Assembly: GCA_000231825.2 (NCBI GenBank)
Contig: JH720294.1
Location: 381,158 to 445,157 of the forward strand
Reading direction: 5' to 3'
From: Tetrahymena elliotti 4EA
Taxonomy: Eukaryota > Ciliophora > Oligohymenophorea > Hymenostomatida > Tetrahymenidae
DNA length: 64,000 nucleotides
The notes below the pieces were generated by a model. That model saw only the letters and a list, made by a program, of their open reading frames with translations. It had not been told where the DNA came from and did no database searches. Position numbers and translations under genes: made by a program. This document shows, one piece after another, positions 12,111 through 25,300 of the stretch (its first letter is position 1; each line of letters starts with the position of its first letter).

Positions 12111-14147
12111 ATGATGGTTAGGTAATAAAATAATTAAAACACTCAAAGTTAAAGCAACATTACTACAAGTGTTAGTTAATACACATCTGAGGATTCATAG
12201 AATTCTTTGGTGTAAAAAGAAAATAGAAATAAAATTATGTTAAAGTATGATGAAAATATTGCTAAAATAGTAGCTTTAGGTATGGAAGAAAAACTAATAA
12301 AAAATTAACTTGGTAAAATAGATATATCTGATGCTCTTGTAAAGGTTAGTAGTAATGTCAATATTTTTAGTGTTAAATAAAGTGCAAATTTCTTGTTTGC
12401 TATTTCTAAATTGATTAATTATGGATATCTTTCTCTCAATCAAGAGCTAAAAGAATTCTTTGCAAGATTCAAAGACCAAATTATGAAGTAGTAATAATAA
12501 CAACAATAAAAAGAGAAGCAGTAAAGATCTAGTAGAAAACAGTAAACAAAGAAGAGACTAAGAGAAGCAGCTAGAGAGTTAGCTGATAATTTAAGCAATA
12601 GTATAGATGAAAGATCAAATACATCTATTTAGCAACCTAGACATATTTCAACTGAGGAAAGACTTAACATGTAAGAATAAAATCTCATTTCTCCTCTTGC
12701 TATGATGATAAATCAAAGATCTGATTTAGACTCAGATAATGAAAACTCAAATACAGGATTTAGTGACAATTTACCTGATCCCAATTAATAAAGACTTATG
12801 ATGCTTGGAGAGGTAAACAATAAATAATTTTAATATAAATTATGTTTTTAAAAACTAGAAAATGAACACAATGGTTTCTAAAATAAACCAAACCTTTATT
12901 CATAACTAAATGAAATATTTAATTAAAATATATCTTTTAAATTCTTATTAAAAATAATTGATTAATGATATTTATATTTTAAAAAGGATAACTTGGCTGG
13001 TATCGAATTTGATGGAGGTCTGGGTATGGATACAGGGTTTGATTATGATGGTTTTTAGTATGATTTTAGTGAAAAGGATAGTGAAAGTTAAGGATTTAAT
13101 AAGGTGAATGGAAATGCTATTAACATTTCTTAAGAATTAAATTAAGTTGGTGATATGTCAGAAAGATATATTAGAAAAATAGCTAATTATGCAAACTAAC
13201 AATCTTCTAAGAAGAAGAAAAAAACAAAGCAAAAATAATCAGGTCAAAATAAGGATGGTGAGCAAGCAATTCTGAATGAATCAGTTGATATGGATAATCA
13301 AGAATTCTCCAAAGCAATGGATGAAAAATTGAATTAATTTTACAATAGTTAATCATAAAGAGTTAATAAGAATATATCTCATATTTCAGATATATCTAGA
13401 CTCTCTACAACATTATAGTAACCATCAATATTATCTTAGAATTTTAATATATATGAAGAATCAATTAGTGAAGCTCCTTTCTAATAAATTAACATTTCAA
13501 ACTATTTGAATGCATCCACATTAGTTGACTAGCCTATTTTGAATCTTACAAAAAAGTTTGATGAAGCAATAAACTTGAAAGAAAATGATAATAATATGTT
13601 GCTTTCGGAAGATCTTATTCAAAAATTAGAAAAAGCTATGTAAAACATTAATGTTGATTTAGTAAGACAAGATTAAGGCTAAGTAGATATGCTCGATTTC
13701 AATAATGATAACTAAGGTTATAACATGGATTATCCACAAGATTTTGGAGGCTTAGACTAATTTGACTAATAAAAAGATGATCTAGATGGAGAACTAGAAA
13801 TACCTGTTTAATTACCATAAATTTTAAAAAATAAATAAGACAAAGATAAAAAAAATGACTAAATGGATAGCATATAAGATCTTGATGATGCTCCACTAGA
13901 TAAGAAAATACTTACTGAAGAAGAGCAAAGGGTGCTTGTATAATATGAAAAACTGTTTACTAAACTGAGAGATATACTTGAAAAAGAGCCCAGTGCTGAT
14001 TTCAATGATCTCTATTAGTCTTTTAAAAATTAGAAAAGCAAGGCTGAGCTTTTTTATGATATTTTAGAACTATAAAAACTTGGATAAATTTCTGCTTCAT
14101 AGAATGACAATATACATTTTTCTCCTATTCAAATTTTAATAAAATGA
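12111..14147 (+). CDS. Kleisin-family SMC complex subunit (Rad21/Rec8-like)
   Basis: A 620-residue protein from two exons, 12111-12812 and 12987-14147; the intron starts GTAAAC and ends TTTAAAAAG. The N-terminal block, DENIAKIVALGMEEKLIKNQ through ANFLFAISKLINYGYLSLNQ, follows the Rad21/Rec8 N-terminal helical domain (AKIW...KKLTK...LLLGVVRIY) that binds the SMC3 neck. A Q/K-rich and acidic disordered middle follows. The last ~40 residues (AELFYDILELQKLGQISASQ) match the C-terminal winged helix that binds the SMC1 head. This layout suits a ring-closing cohesin subunit acting on chromatin. A condensin CAP-H-type kleisin is the alternative, since the sequence is very divergent. Start choice: an in-frame ATG at 12237 lies immediately before the conserved block; the first ATG at 12111 adds 42 Q/S/N-rich residues and I prefer it on composition. 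Confidence 0.65.
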
Positions 14148-15401
14148 AATCTTTTTTTCTGATTTCTATTATAAATAACCTATCCTAGTAATAAATACTT
14201 AGTCTAAATTAAAGTAAAATTTATAAAATTAAATTCCCTGTAAACATAATTTAATTCTTCTTAGATCATATCAAAATCATCTATTAAAAAATTAATCCTT
14301 TATTATTTGCTATATTTTTCTTTGTAAAATTTATCCAAAAAACGCTTTAAATATGCTGAATTTTAAAAACAAATTTTCTAATTTTTGACAAAAAAAAGAA
14401 AAAATTTGGTTTTATTTATGTGCTTTGATTGTTTTGCCTAAATAATATTAAAATTAAACAAGTTACATTTTAAGTCTTAAAATAGTATAGCTTATTAAAA
14501 AAAATAATTTGAAATCATCTGTAAGGCTTACAAAAATTTGAATAAGCTAAGCTGGTTAACTTTCTTTTGATTTAAAATAAAATTTATAAAAGATTATTTC
14601 TTGTAAATATTATATAAAATAATTCACCTTAAATAAAATCAAAATAGATAATAGCGAATATATCAAAGAAAAGGAAAAAAAATTTAGATTTTGCTTATGA
14701 TTAAAACATCAATTTTATTAATTACATCATATCTTATTACTTTATTAATAAATAAATTTATATGCGCATTCGCTGTAATCATATAAATTTACTATGTTAA
14801 AAAAATCTAAATAGATAAATGATTATAAATTATAAAAGATTAATATTTAAGATGAAAATACTATTTATCATTATTATAATAATCTACTCTCTATTTATTA
14901 GTTTTAATTTAGCAACTTTGTTAACAATATACTATTTCCTTCCGAGTGAAGTAGAAGGTTGCTTACTAATAATTGAATTAATTTAAATTTAATTTTATCC
15001 AAAAATAATAAAAAACTTCAAGTAAATTTTGTTTGTTGTTTGATAAAAATAGATTAAAAAAATAATTTTAGATTTTTTAGATATTAATTAGAGAAATCAA
15101 TTTTATTTGAAATAAACTAATTTCTATTTTAAAAACATTAAGATTATTTTGTAGTTCAATTGGTTAAAATGAAAATGTATGAATGAATGAAACAAAAATT
15201 TATACAATTAAAGGGAAATGAGAGTGTATGTGATTATTTGATATCAGTTTTTGTTAATTTTTTTAATGTAAGTGTATTTTTGATGTGTGGTTTTCAAAAG
15301 AAATTTATATTTGAATATTTTGTTTGTGGTAATTTTTCAAGTGACGACAAAGGAATTGATTAAGATATTGAAATTGTGTAAAATAATGGTTAAATAAATA
15401 T
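14148..15401. other. Intergenic, convergent gene ends
   Basis: About 1.25 kb between the kleisin (plus) and RING (minus) 3' ends. AT-rich with poly-T/A runs. No frame with coding character found. Confidence 0.5.
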
Positions 15402-16397
15402 TCACCAAACAACCTATCTGCATAGAGGACATGTGTGATGATTAACTAACCATACTTATAAGCAGTCTGAGTGATACAAGTGCTTGCATTGCAAATGAAT
15501 AACTTTTTCTTTCAACTAAATTTATAATTAGCAAATAGAGCATGTGAATTCTTATTTTTCGACTGATTCAGAATCGTCTCCGTAGACAACAAAATCTTTC
15601 TATTTAATTAAATCAGAAACGACTTCACTTTTAATACTATTTCTTTAGTTATTAGCTTGATTTTAATTAGCTGTTTCGTTAAGTGTAGAGTTATTTGCTC
15701 CTTGAGAGGAAGCTGAAAACATAGATGAACTATGTATCATTTATAGATATTGTTGTAAGGCCATGTATTCATTAGGTCTTATTTAACTTTAAGCTAAGAT
15801 TCTATTAACAATAGTGTTTCTCATTCTTCTTTTTAAAGTGTAAACTAAAAGCAAGTTATTATAAAATCCTAGTATTAATTCAGCTAAGAGGATAATTATG
15901 CTAGCAATTTATTAGTTTGGGATAGTGAGATATTCAGTAAAGGATTTATATTTATCCTCCAATTAACTATATGCGAAATTACTGATCAGGAAGAATAAAA
16001 TAAAAAGATTATCTATAAAAAATACTGAGCAGAATAGCGACATTAATATCTTTGGTTTTCTTGTATTGAAGAAATCATAATTGTGACGAATCAATCTGAA
16101 TCTAATAGATTGCTGAATGAATTAAATCAAAAAGAAGGTCAATTAATTGATGTAAATTGGTATTATTTTTGGAGAGGCATACCCTAATGTCCTTTCTGAG
16201 CTACCTGAGATGTGTATTATAAATACTACTCCAAAGAATAAGAAACATATAAAATATAATAGCTAGATTCCATAATAAATCTATCTCTCTTTTTTATTCT
16301 GTCTAAGATATTCTATCAGCATCGATTCTCTAAAATTCTCTCTTTATTACAAGTCATTATTAGCTAATTAATCAATGCTATTTCTGTCATTTTACAT
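15402..16397 (-). CDS. Multi-pass membrane RING-H2 (C3H2C3) E3 ubiquitin ligase candidate
   Basis: An intronless 331-residue ORF, start MQNDRNSIDQLANNDLQQRE, stop TGA at 15402-15404. The C-terminus carries a complete RING-H2 finger: CSIC, an 11-residue spacer, LQCKHLYHSDCLQVW, then CPLC. It has the spacing C-x2-C ... C-x-H-x2-H-x2-C ... C-x2-C that binds two zinc ions and recruits E2 enzymes. Before it lie four hydrophobic segments (around LLYFICFLFFGVVFIIHI, LTFFLIQFIQQ, LFCSVFFIDNLFILFFL and IIILLAELILGFY), then a Ser/Asn/Gln-rich linker. This is the architecture of endomembrane E3 ligases with a cytosolic C-terminal RING. The substrate is unknown. A downstream ATG at 16322 is possible but would drop the polar N-terminus. 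Confidence 0.85.
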
Positions 16398-17592
16398 TAA
16401 TTAATTTTGAAGGGGATTTTAATTTTCTTAATCCATTTTAATATCTACTCTACTTTGATTTTTTTTTTGTCTTAATTTGAATTTTTTAGCTAATTATCTA
16501 ATACAAGTAAGTAAATCTAACTAAAATCAAATAATTATGTGATCATTACTTTATTATTCAGTTTTTAAATAAAAATATTTAATAATATTCTTTCTTTTCA
16601 TAAATACCTTCTTCTTTTTTTATTTTCCATCTAAGTATTTAGAGCTTTCATAAGCTAAAATAAAGTCTCTTAAAGAAAATAAAATAATTATATAGCGTTG
16701 CATATTGTTTATTTTTAAATTCATTAAACTTCAATTTGTATTCCGATTTACTAAAAATCTTTTAGACAAAATTACAGATCATTAATTCAAATTTTAATGA
16801 TTATTTTTGGCCTCCTAAAATTAAATTAAATAGAACCATTAACAACCTCAAATAAATTATCTCGATTTCAATCATAATTTATATTTTTCTTATAATATTA
16901 TTATTTTTTCTTTTTTAATTAATATCAGATCATAAAGTATAAAATTAATTTGATTTATTCTGAATTATTAATAATCTGATCATCACTACTTTATCATAAA
17001 TTTTTCTTTTTCAAGTATTTATTCATATCAAATAAAAAAGTATGCTAATTAACAATAATTTGCAGATCATGATAAATTATTTGAATCAATTAGTTCTAAA
17101 TATTTTAAAAACTTAAACATTAGGCTTAAAGGGAGTAAAAATATATTTATTTCTAGTAGCATTTTTTAATATTTGTGATTTTTTGAAAAAAAAAATTTTT
17201 TGACTCAGCTTGTAAGTTTTCACTAAAATTGATTATCTTTAAAATATTTTCATTAAAAATTAATGGAACTTTAAAAAACAGAGTCTTATAAAAATATTGA
17301 GTTTTCATTTATTAAATTAATAGTTTTTATACATTTACTTAGCATTTGTATTATTTGCTTTTGAGAAATTATAATAAAAACTAAAGACATTAGAAATTTA
17401 TAAATATTATTAATACAAAGATTAAAGAGGAATAAAAAAGCTCTATCATCCTAAATAATTAATAAAAATAAGCATTTTTTCTTTTCTCTTTAATAAAAAA
17501 CCAAGAAATTTAATTAAATTAATGAGAGTTAACTCAAAATTGAAATAGAATCATAAACCTACCTGTAAATTCAAATTATTTTATTTCTTTTT
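16398..17592. other. Intergenic
   Basis: About 1.2 kb of AT-rich sequence between the RING gene 5' end and the mobile-element relic. No gene seen. Confidence 0.5.
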
Positions 17593-17601
17593 GTCAATAT
17601 G

Positions 17602-17716
17602 CACATATTTTCCACCTATTACCTAATGCACACATTTTACACCTTTTTCTTAATGCATGTATTTTACTTCTACTACGTATGTGTTTATTTTACACCTAAT
17701 AAACATATTATATACC
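17602..17716. repeat. Tandem ~27-bp modules in left transposon end
   Basis: Three consecutive modules at 17602-17628, 17629-17655 and 17656-17681, with consensus close to CAYATATTTTACACC then TAYTACCTAATG, plus a partial fourth to about 17716. Inverted counterparts lie at about 18990-19055. Iterated termini of this sort can serve as binding sites for a transposase; that role is inference. Confidence 0.65.
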
Positions 17717-18399
17717 TATAATAAATGATGTAAAATATATATAGTCAGTGAACTGAGAAATGATACAATAATTTTTTCAAGATAACAATAAATTTCTATT
17801 TTTAATATAAGTATCAACTATCAACTTATTCATTAAAAAGTGTGTAACGTTTGGTACATGTTTTGTTATTGGATTCAATTTTTATTTGTTAAAATTAGAA
17901 AAACATTAAAATTGAAAATTGACAATTTAATTAAATTTTAAGAAAATATAAGAAAAATGAGAAAAATAAAAAGATAGTTAATTTTAAATATCCAAAGAGT
18001 CGGCAATTATAGCACTCTATTAAGCCAAAATTACAAAAGAAATCTAAATATATTATAGAATAAAAGATAAATATAAGATATCTAAGGTGACCGTATATCC
18101 GATAATCAAGAAAATAAAAATGGAGAGCCACTTTTGAGAAAGAAAAGAAAAGATTATAGATCAAGCCAACTGAATAAATACAGAGCAAGGATAATAAAAT
18201 TTATTCGAGAGTCTTAGTATTGATTGCCATTGCACAACAACCAAAAATCGTTTTAAGCTGAAAGTTGCTACTAGAACCATCTAAAAGTGGTTAAAATAAC
18301 AGAGAATAGCCATATTTGATCTTTATAAGACAAGCCAGCTCATTTTAATAATAAGCAGAGGTAAGAAAAAGATTTGGGAGAATGAATAAGAAAGATGAT

Positions 18400-18639
18400 A
18401 TGGAGTGGGCCATTTTCGATGATGAGTGCAAGTTAGAGACACACAGTTTTTCAAAAAGGTCTTATCGATTAATATGTGATGAAAGGAAAGCATAATCTTC
18501 TGTGAAGCATCCTTTTAAAATCAATGTGTGGATAGATTTAACACTCCATGGTAAGTCATAAATTCATCTTTTTAAAGCATTAGGTAATACCTTTAAATTA
18601 AAAAATTAGTTTTTAGTGTAATTTTCTATATTTTCATGA
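18400..18639 (+). pseudogene. Transposase fragment (Tc1/mariner DDE region)
   Basis: An 79-codon open stretch within the relic, starting MEWAIFDDECKLETHSFSKR. The DDE superfamily's first catalytic Asp would be one of the two Asp in IFDDE. The match is short and weak outside this motif, and the downstream catalytic residues are not found. Confidence 0.45.
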
Positions 18640-19331
18640 AAATTAAAGATTTTTTTGAAATAGAAACAAACATTCATAACAATTTTCTAACCTTCTTGAC
18701 TTTTAACTCAAAAAAAGACCTATTGTTTATAAAGTTATCTTTGAAAAAAATTAAACTCTAAATACAATAATATTTTCAGAAATTAAATATTCAAGAGAGA
18801 ATATTTTATATTTTTATAAATCCTTAAAAATATACTAAGCAGACAGTATTTGCTGAAAAAATAATGAGAAGTTAATAAATTATAAATATATAAATAGTAA
18901 CTAAAAAAATTATAGGTGTATAATAAATATATTATATACCTTAGGTTTGGGTGTAAAATAGTTACTTTAGTCGTTTTTTAAAATATGTTCATTAGGTAGT
19001 AGGTGTAAAATATATACATTAAGGAAATAGATGTTATGTACATATTGACCTTTTTTTTATGAAAAATACATTTTTTCTTTATCTTTCTGTGTAATTCAGG
19101 GAACAATTTTTTTCCCAAAAAAGAGAAAAAATTCATAATATAAAATTTTGGAACATCTTTAATATTTTTTTTACTTGAAAAGATTAGAACATAAATACTG
19201 GCTGTTATTTATAATTATGCTAGCTTATTTGATTAAATTAATTTAGAATTTTTCAACAAATATATATATGTTTGAAAACTAGTTTAACTTTTTTAAAACT
19301 AAAATTTGACAAAGATATTATATTTTTTTAT

Positions 19332-22300
19332 TCATTCTACTTGTTCTTCTTAGTTCTCTCTAGGAATCAAATTTCCATAAGCACTATTCATTGAAGGATT
19401 CAAAAATACATTAGATAAGTTTGGAAATCTTGAATTAAATTTGTTGCTTAGCTATGGAATGTTATTATGGAACTGCTTAAAGCAACTAGATTTAGATGAA
19501 TTTGGATTGTTCACATGATCGTGCGTTGTAAATATTTATTTTTTGATTACAAATATCTTGAACTCTCTTATTATATAAGAGTTCTTATCAAATATTCTGA
19601 TCAAATATTATCCAACATCTGAAGCTATCGGCTGTCCTCCTATTATAATAGAGCCATTAATTATCTCAAGTGTATTCATCCATGAAGGAAGTCCATAATT
19701 TTAAGTTAAAGGACATTGCTTAAAACCAATATCTCTAAAACACCTAAAATTTCCCCATTTCTACTAAAATGCTATTTTTTTAAATATAAATTTTATTTTT
19801 AAAAATAAAATAATTTTTTTTACATCTATTTTTAACTTTTTGTAATATCTGAATTGACTATATCTTGGTATTTTCTTTATAGATAGTCTCTCCAAAACTC
19901 CTTTGCTTCCATCTACTATTCTGTATTATTCAAAATATGTTATAAAAAACTAATAAATTAAATAGTTTACTTTTTTTTCTTCAAATCCATAACCTGTTGA
20001 AATTAGCAAATCCCTTATAATCTAAAGCACATTTTATAATCTAAAAGAGTACATTTTCTAAATAATTTGAATAGTTTTTCCAAAAGCATATTCATTAACA
20101 CTAATAAGAGGTATAGAGCACTCAGATACATCATCTAAATCTGATATGATATTCAAATATGCCTTATACCAATCTAAGCCATTGAAATTATCTATAGCCA
20201 AGACTTTTATCTTTTCAAAAATATTTTGCAAATCTTTATCAAGGCTCATACAAAACTTAACATAAAACCCTAATTTTAGATTTTAAAATAATTATATAGG
20301 AAAATAATAGGTCTAGCGCGTCTGGAAAACATCAGAAAATGTTAGGGGGTAAAATGATTTTTATGTGGAAAATCATTTTGCCCCCTAACATTTTCTGATG
20401 TTTTCCAGACGTGCTAGACCTATTATTTTCCAAAATATTTTTAAAATATTGAATTATTCATTTATTATGGAAAATTAGCTCTGTCTACAAAATTACATCA
20501 TGACTAACAAAGTTATTAACGAAAAAGGAAATTTTATTATTCTTTAATGAGTAGTGGAAGGAGATATCTCATCAATTACCCAATAAAATAATGAATAAAC
20601 ATTTTTTTGTTTTTCATGTAAATATTACAATTAAATTTTTAAAAATGACTGGATAACCAATCTTTGATATTCTATGCAAAAATGAATGAATATTTTTCAT
20701 TCTTTTATTAATTAATCCCCTACTATGATATCCTTTCTTAATTTAAAGACAGATAGATATTGAAGAAATAAAACAAATAAAAATATTTTTAACATTTTGT
20801 AAAATGGTATTTTAAATTTTAATTAGAGCTTATTTATTTACCTTAAAGGATTTTAGAAACCTTGGTAGAAGTGTTGATGATGTCATCAGAATTGACTCTT
20901 TATCCTAGAGATAATTCTGGCTAATTATTGTTTATTTAGTCAAAGAAAATAGACATTTGTTTGAGAATAAATGTAAAATTGATGTTTCCATTTTCTAAAA
21001 AGTATCTAAAAGTTTGTTCCTAATCTTAAACATTTAATCTCTTCTTGTCTAAATCAGATTCTTTTAAGGTTTAATCAACAGCTACTGAATTTTCTTAGAT
21101 TGGCTAAAGAATACTTTAATTCTAATTCCTTCTTTTAAAGAAATTTTATGAATTAATATTTTCAGTTTAACTATTTTTTTGAATAGAATTGATCTTATTT
21201 ATTGATAAAGTATTATTGACTTCATAAATTTCTTCTTTTCTATATTTTATTTTTTTTAATTCTGATTTAACAATACCTGCATCTATAACTTTCTTATACT
21301 CTTCCCAAATTATTTTTGCAACTCTAAATATTTCATCTCTTAGTATTATTTATTTTGTATACTCTTTTCCTTTAAAATTAATTTTGAGTTAAGTAAGGTA
21401 TATTTAAAAAATTATGTTTTCTATACCTATTTCGATAGTTTCTGCAGAATAACTGAAATTCTGAGTAAAAAGCAGATTGTAAAAATTAGATTTAAAATAA
21501 AGAAAAATTAATAGAGTTGTCAATGGTATGAGAATGACAAAAAAAATTTATAGAAAAAGACCAGTATTTTCTCTTTTCACTCTAAATTTAAAGCTATCAA
21601 TAATATATGAATAACTATCTGTAGCATTTACTTAAATTGTTATCACTTATCCTACTTACTCATAGCTTGGTTACCCTGAAAAAGAATTAGTTGCCGTATC
21701 AAAAACTAGCCAATACTTTCTTGTAAATTACAAAGGTTAATCATCAATCAAAATTGTAAACTTATATTAAGTTTTCTGTTGACTTTGATTGATAAAAACA
21801 TTTTCATTTATTTAGAATTTAAAGTACTGACTAACAAGTATTTCTCCATCAAAATAATATTAATTAAATTCACATTGTAAATTGCATGTATTATTCACAG
21901 ATAAATTCTCCATAACTTTCAAAAAAGATACTTCTTAGAAGGCAAAAGTCTCCTCAAAATAATAATTAATATTGTCATTTGCGCTTATCGTTACCTATTT
22001 CCAAACATTTTAAATTTTATCATTAAATTTTCAAAATATAAATAGAAATTGTTTTTTATTTAATTATTTTCTTTATTATTTTATTATGCATATGATCAAT
22101 CCTTAGTTTTAAATTATTAATTATTTTTTGGATATTTTTTTGAAAATGAAAGATTAATTTGAGAAAAATTTTTTTTGTTTTGAGATTTAAAAATAGAAAA
22201 AGTTATCAATAGAGTTATTATATTTATTATAAAAAGATTTATAAATTACATTTATGTCTGAAGTATTTTAGAAGCTCTATATGTAAAAGCCTTAGACAAC

Positions 22301-25300
22301 TAATTAATTAACTTATTCTGTTTCCCCTTATAGCATAATTGTTGAAGAATCTTGTGAAAGTGAAATCAAAGCTCCCTTGTATTTGATATCAACAAACCTA
22401 GCAAAACTTGGGTTTACAGAAATAAACATTTACATAAAAGAAGATTAACTCTAAATTATATTTGTAGAATCAGATACATTTAAGATGAGAGAACTATCAG
22501 TAGTAAAGTAGATAGGATAGTTAATAACTTTCATTTTAAGAACTTGATTAATGTAATGCTTTTCTGTTAATTTAAATATTTTTTAAAAATTTATTAAAAA
22601 TATTATTGATTTAAAAAAAAATAATTTATCTTATTAATTATTTACGTGCATCTGTGCCTTCGAATCCAAATAAATTGAATTAGGAATAGGGATTGAAAAG
22701 GTCAGTTACGAAACCTACATTGTCTATAATACCTTGCTGTTGGCAGAGTATTTTTATATTGATTGAGAGTGTTTCATTGATTTGGTGCTCTTAGCTAACG
22801 AAATCTAAATCTTTGATTTCTTGATAAACTAAAAGAATAATTTAATGATCCGTGCATCCCAAAATACCTTTTTTATTTGTGTTCAAAGATTCTTTAGTTA
22901 TCTAAATTATTTTATAATTTATTTATTAATAAATATAACGCTAAATGTTTATTTTTACAGATAATTATAATTCCTAAGTAAACTTCTTAAAAGATATCCA
23001 AGAAGGTAAACTATCTCTATTAAAATACTCATAATAAAAGCAAGATAAAATCATGATTTTATGTTAAGAAAACAAAGGCGATATCTAAAATACTACATTC
23101 ATCCCAACCAGTAAAATATCATCTTAGTGTAAAGATTTAACATATATCTTTCCATCACTACCAACTTTGGTTTAAAATATCTCTGTATGAAGGATTATTT
23201 CACTTTTTAAAGGCAAAACTAGATTCTATTTTTTGAATAATAATAAAATAAAACATTTAAATTAAAATTCTTCAAACAGTCAAATAAATTTCACTTAAAA
23301 ATTTTCTTATTGCTTCCTTCTAAATATTAAAAATTTATCAAACATGAATTTATTAATATATTATGTAACTAATATGGTTATATGGCTAGTTTAACTATAG
23401 ATTTTATAAAGATGTTAATTCAGAATTTATTAACTTTTCTTATGATATGCTAAAAAATTTGAATTTTCATAAAAAAATAAAAAAATGTGGATGAAATTAA
23501 AATTATAAATTATCTACCAAATTTATCCTTTTATTTTATGGGTATTTAAATTAAATATGGTAAAAAAAATTATTGCTAATCACTGAATAGGAAAGATCCA
23601 TTTTTATGCAAGAATAAATGTTGAAATATCTTAAATAAAAGTCAGATTTATTAATTAATAAAACAATTAAATTAAATACTCCTGTTCTACTCATAAAGTA
23701 AGCTATAGATTACTCATCATTAAAACAAACATCATAAGCTGTATCTTCAGTGAGATATTAATATTTCTAAAAAAGTACAGGTTGCCTGTTAAAGAATAAT
23801 AAAACAATTAGATATATTTAGTCTAAAACAATTAGATATATTTAATCTTAAAGAAAAATTACTCTATGTTTGTGATGTCTACTAATGCTAACTATCCTTT
23901 TTCTTATAGTGTTACAAGGATAAAGTTATCATTGAAAAGAGACCTCATATGGAGGCATTAACCATGTATTTAGACCTCTCCTAATATTTAAATCTTGTTT
24001 ATATCTGAGATGTCAACTAGTTAATTTATATTAACTTTAGATTCATTAAAATTTAAATAAATTAACATTTACATGTCATAATTCCTTAAAATCCATTTGA
24101 AAGTATCAAATAATTCTCATTATTAGTAAATAAAATAGCCTCTGCCCCAAGAGTAATAAATCGATTCTTAATTTGTGGTTTTTAAATGGTAGTAATATCT
24201 ATTAATAACAAGCCATATTATCTTACAGTTGCAAATATATACTAACTATTCTTTGTTATCAAAGCATCTTCACAAGTTCCTCTAATTTAATAGTCTTTAA
24301 GAAAAAAGTTAGAAATTAGGGTCATATTATATATATTTGTTGAATTTATTATCAGTACTCCCCTTTTCCCTGAACCTACTACAAGCACAGTTTCATTTTA
24401 ATTTAGAGAGATAGAGTCAGAATCATTATCATTAAATCCAAAAGTTGAATTAAATTTAACCTCAGGATTTTATAGATCTTAATAATCAACTACTGCTACA
24501 CCCTGTTAAGAAAGACCTAGAATAACATGTCTTTTATCTTATAATACCTTAATGCCATTTATTCTTGTATATCTACTTAACTAATTCTAATAAATAGTTG
24601 AAAGCATCTATAAGCTATAACCATCTTCTGAAACTTAAAATGCAATGTTTCCTTCTCTACTTCTAGATCTTTTTTGATTTAATTAAAATATTAAATTATT
24701 TTTGTAAAATTCTTGATTCTCATTAAAAAAATATCTCTCCTCTCCAAAAATAAATAAAATAAGTGAAAAAATGTTCTTTTTAAACAGTTTAAAATTAATA
24801 TATTATTATTAATTACTAAAACAAGATGTTATTACTAAAAGCACACCTCCAAGACCAACCATCAGCTATTTCAAATTGGTTATTAGGATAAAAGAAAGCT
24901 TGATGGTCATTCAGTATGTTAGGTTTATTGAGATTAAAATTAGGTACTTGCTATTCAAATGCTAACAGATTTTATCCATTTGAATAATAGGTATATTTAC
25001 TATCTTAACTCAATTCAATTTTAAGTGATAGACCATAAATATTTATTTGTTGAAAAACAACAAAATTATAGGGGTCTTTTAGAGATATGATGAGGATTCC
25101 TGTAGATCTTACCCCAATAAATAAATATGGAATAGAGAATGATTTAGAATCTATCAACATAGTCGTTGTTTCTGCAGCAAAATCCATTTAATTAATAATT
25201 TTTAATTAAGAACAATCTTAAGTTAGCCAAAATTTTTATAAGTCTATTTAAAGCAAGCCACTCAATTCTTGTAAGACATATATTTATTAATCTTAATATA

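Larger units (their letters stand above)
17593..19060 (+). mobile_element. Decayed Tc1/mariner-like DNA transposon with modular terminal inverted repeats
   Basis: The ends are inverted copies: GTCAATATGCACATA at 17593 and the complement of GTCAATATGTACATA ending at 19059. They extend inward for over 100 bp with gaps. Each end is built of ~27-bp modules ending in TAATG: 17602-17628, 17629-17655 and 17656-17681 on the left, and two clear inverted ones within 18990-19055 on the right. Between them is broken coding sequence on the plus strand. Around 18240-18300 a helix-turn-helix-like VATRTIQKWLK can be read. In 18400-18639 WAIFDDECKLE is followed ~35 residues later by INVWIDLTLHG, resembling the first catalytic Asp region of Tc1/IS630 transposases (FSDE...VWG). 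Frames are interrupted by TGA codons, so the element is dead. The target duplication is not clear. Confidence 0.6.

Noticed and set aside
17931..18188. Minus-strand ORF rich in Phe/Leu/Tyr
   Set aside because: It lies within the mobile-element relic, opposite to the transposase-like frames; composition is that of translated A-rich antisense DNA.
20058..20249. Short standalone ORF starting MSLDKDLQ
   Set aside because: With the ciliate code it extends to 19332 through splicing, and an upstream exon joins it in frame via a 20841/20269 splice, so I treat it as the 3' part of the large receptor gene, though a separate start remains possible.
25005..25187. ORF starting MDFAAETTTM as an independent gene
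   Set aside because: The same frame reads upstream without a stop (TAA as Gln) into more repeat sequence, so the Met is internal to the large LVIVD protein.
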